From: Hylemonella sp. UBA6679
GTDB lineage: Bacteria > Pseudomonadota > Gammaproteobacteria > Burkholderiales > Burkholderiaceae_C
NCBI GenBank assembly: GCA_002454975.1
Contig: DKJZ01000068.1
Span: forward strand, 1 to 7,598
Reading direction: 5' to 3'
DNA: 7,598 bases
Part shown: positions 6,784 through 7,598 of the stretch, one piece after another
Layout: each line of letters starts with the position of its first letter
Numbering within the stretch: the stretch's first letter is position 1
Position numbers and translations under genes: made by a program
The notes under the pieces: generated by a model
The model's database searches: none
The model's input: only the letters and a program-made list of their open reading frames with translations
What the model was told of the DNA's origin: nothing

Positions 6784-7598
6784 TTACAAGCCAAACTGCA
6801 TGGCAACCTGACCGAGCACGCCAAAGTCGGCCTGCACCGCGTCGCCAGGGGTGATCTCCAGCGGCGTCATGCACGTGCCCGTGGTGATGAATTGGCCAGC
6901 TTGTGCGGTGATGCCCAGGGCGCTGAGCTCGTTGATGAGCCAGGTCAGCGCCACACGCGGGTCGCCAAGCACGGCAGCGCCACTGCCAGACCTTGACCAG
7001 CTTGCGCCGTTGCTTGTTCGTACATGGCCATGTACCGCCCAGGTGCTTAAGTCCAGGTCGCGCCAAGAGGCAGGGGCTGCTGCACCCAAAATGAAATGGT
7101 GCGCGCAAGCGTTGTCGGCCAGCAACTGCGCTTCGCCTGCTGCGGTGAAGGTGGCAAACCGGGAGTCGGGCATTTCGAGTGCGGTGTGCAGGGTGCCCAC
7201 TGCGGCCAGCACCTCGGCGGTGGTGTAGGGCTGGTTTTTTGGGGGCAGGTCGTGTGCGAGCTTGAAAGCCATTTCGGGCTCTGCCACGCGCATGCGGTTG
7301 CCTGCGCTGGGCACGGTCGCGCCATCGGCATAAATTTGGCCGCTGAGCAAACGCCCGGCAATGGGGCCGCTGACGTTGATGTGGGCTTGCCCGACGCTGC
7401 TGGTGGCGGCAATTTTCCAGCCCACCACGTCGCGCTGAGACACCAGGGGCAACTGCGCTTGCACGTTGTAGCCCTGCGCGCGGGTTTGGGGGCGACAGTC
7501 TGCAGGCAGGTTGTCAAGAACGGTGCCGGCTTGCCAGTGCTGCCAAAGCGTGCGTGCTGGTTCCTGTGCCAGGGTGTCGGGCTCTATGCCGTTTCGTG
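6784..7598 (-). CDS. 2-keto-4-pentenoate hydratase-family enzyme, 5' end cut off
   Basis: 270 complete codons are visible. The frame is open to the window edge, and no ATG, GTG or TTG occurs before an internal GTG at 7464, so the true start lies just outside. The reach of the N-terminal helix (LWQHWQAG, LPADCRP) suggests only a few residues are missing. The family hydrates 2-hydroxypentadienoate-type enols, or decarboxylates related oxo-acids, in meta-cleavage pathways of aromatic compounds, using a divalent metal. Visible family motifs are GWKIAATS, the metal-binding EPE pair (residues 106 and 108 counted from the window edge), the LEMPDSRF segment with Glu141, LADNA, and GAAVLGDPR with the C-terminal ITTGTC loop. 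Hydratase, decarboxylase and fumarylacetoacetate hydrolase-like roles cannot be told apart here. It lies 31 bases upstream of the CheB-CheR fusion on the same strand, with no terminator seen between. Confidence 0.88.
   Translation of the reverse strand, partial: RNGIEPDTLAQEPARTLWQHWQAGTVLDNLPADCRPQTRAQGYNVQAQLPLVSQRDVVGWKIAATSSVGQAHINVSGPIAGRLLSGQIYADGATVPSAGNRMRVAEPEMAFKLAHDLPPKNQPYTTAEVLAAVGTLHTALEMPDSRFATFTAAGEAQLLADNACAHHFILGAAAPASWRDLDLSTWAVHGHVRTSNGASWSRSGSGAAVLGDPRVALTWLINELSALGITAQAGQFITTGTCMTPLEITPGDAVQADFGVLGQVAMQFGL
7020..7035. other. Perfect 16-base palindrome within the hydratase gene
   Basis: GTACATGGCCATGTAC reads the same on both strands with no spacer. It encodes the near-symmetric peptide VHGHV, so protein symmetry may explain part of it. 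A dimeric regulator could bind such a site, but its position deep inside the gene and the absence of a second copy elsewhere in the window argue for chance. Confidence 0.25.

Noticed and set aside
7047..7464. Start of the hydratase at the internal GTG 7464
   Set aside because: The frame stays open to the window edge, and the upstream residues fit the N-terminal helix of the family, so this GTG is an internal Val codon.

Overview
The window is GC-rich and almost fully coding. It has no RNA gene, CRISPR array or insertion sequence that I can see. Codon use and the style of the encoded proteins suggest a betaproteobacterium, probably Burkholderiales/Comamonadaceae-like. That is an inference from general resemblance; no marker gene is present.

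Layout from left to right: bases 2-24 are an uninterrupted run of 23 C, probably a contig-end or sequencing artefact. A small stand-alone CheY-like response regulator follows on the plus strand (93-458), with a good ribosome binding site. Everything else is on the minus strand. Read in the direction of transcription, there is the 3' part of a 2-keto-4-pentenoate hydratase-type enzyme (6784 to beyond the window edge at 7598), then a 980-residue CheB-CheR-PAS fusion (3810-6752), then a soluble PAS-PAS histidine kinase (1929-3755), then a REC-PAS histidine kinase (439-1932). The two kinases overlap by 4 bases (ATGA) and are surely co-expressed. The CheB-CheR fusion lies 54 bases upstream of the first kinase. 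The response regulator and the last kinase converge and their coding ends overlap by 20 bases.

Working model (inference): the CheB-CheR-PAS protein, the two cytosolic kinases and the single-domain receiver form one signalling module. The fusion has intact-looking methylesterase and methyltransferase active sites, a long heptad-repeat coiled coil and C-terminal PAS folds. It lacks the CheB receiver and the C-terminal kinase that related fusions often carry. The first kinase has no receiver but keeps a helical tail of a type often seen at the end of hybrid kinases. The second kinase has its receiver at the N-terminus. The module therefore looks like a large hybrid sensor split into separate chains. 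Two receivers (Asp53 of the small regulator and Asp55 of the second kinase) could accept phosphate. No output domain, chemoreceptor, cheA or cheW is visible, so the final target is unknown. The hydratase is probably an unrelated metabolic neighbour.
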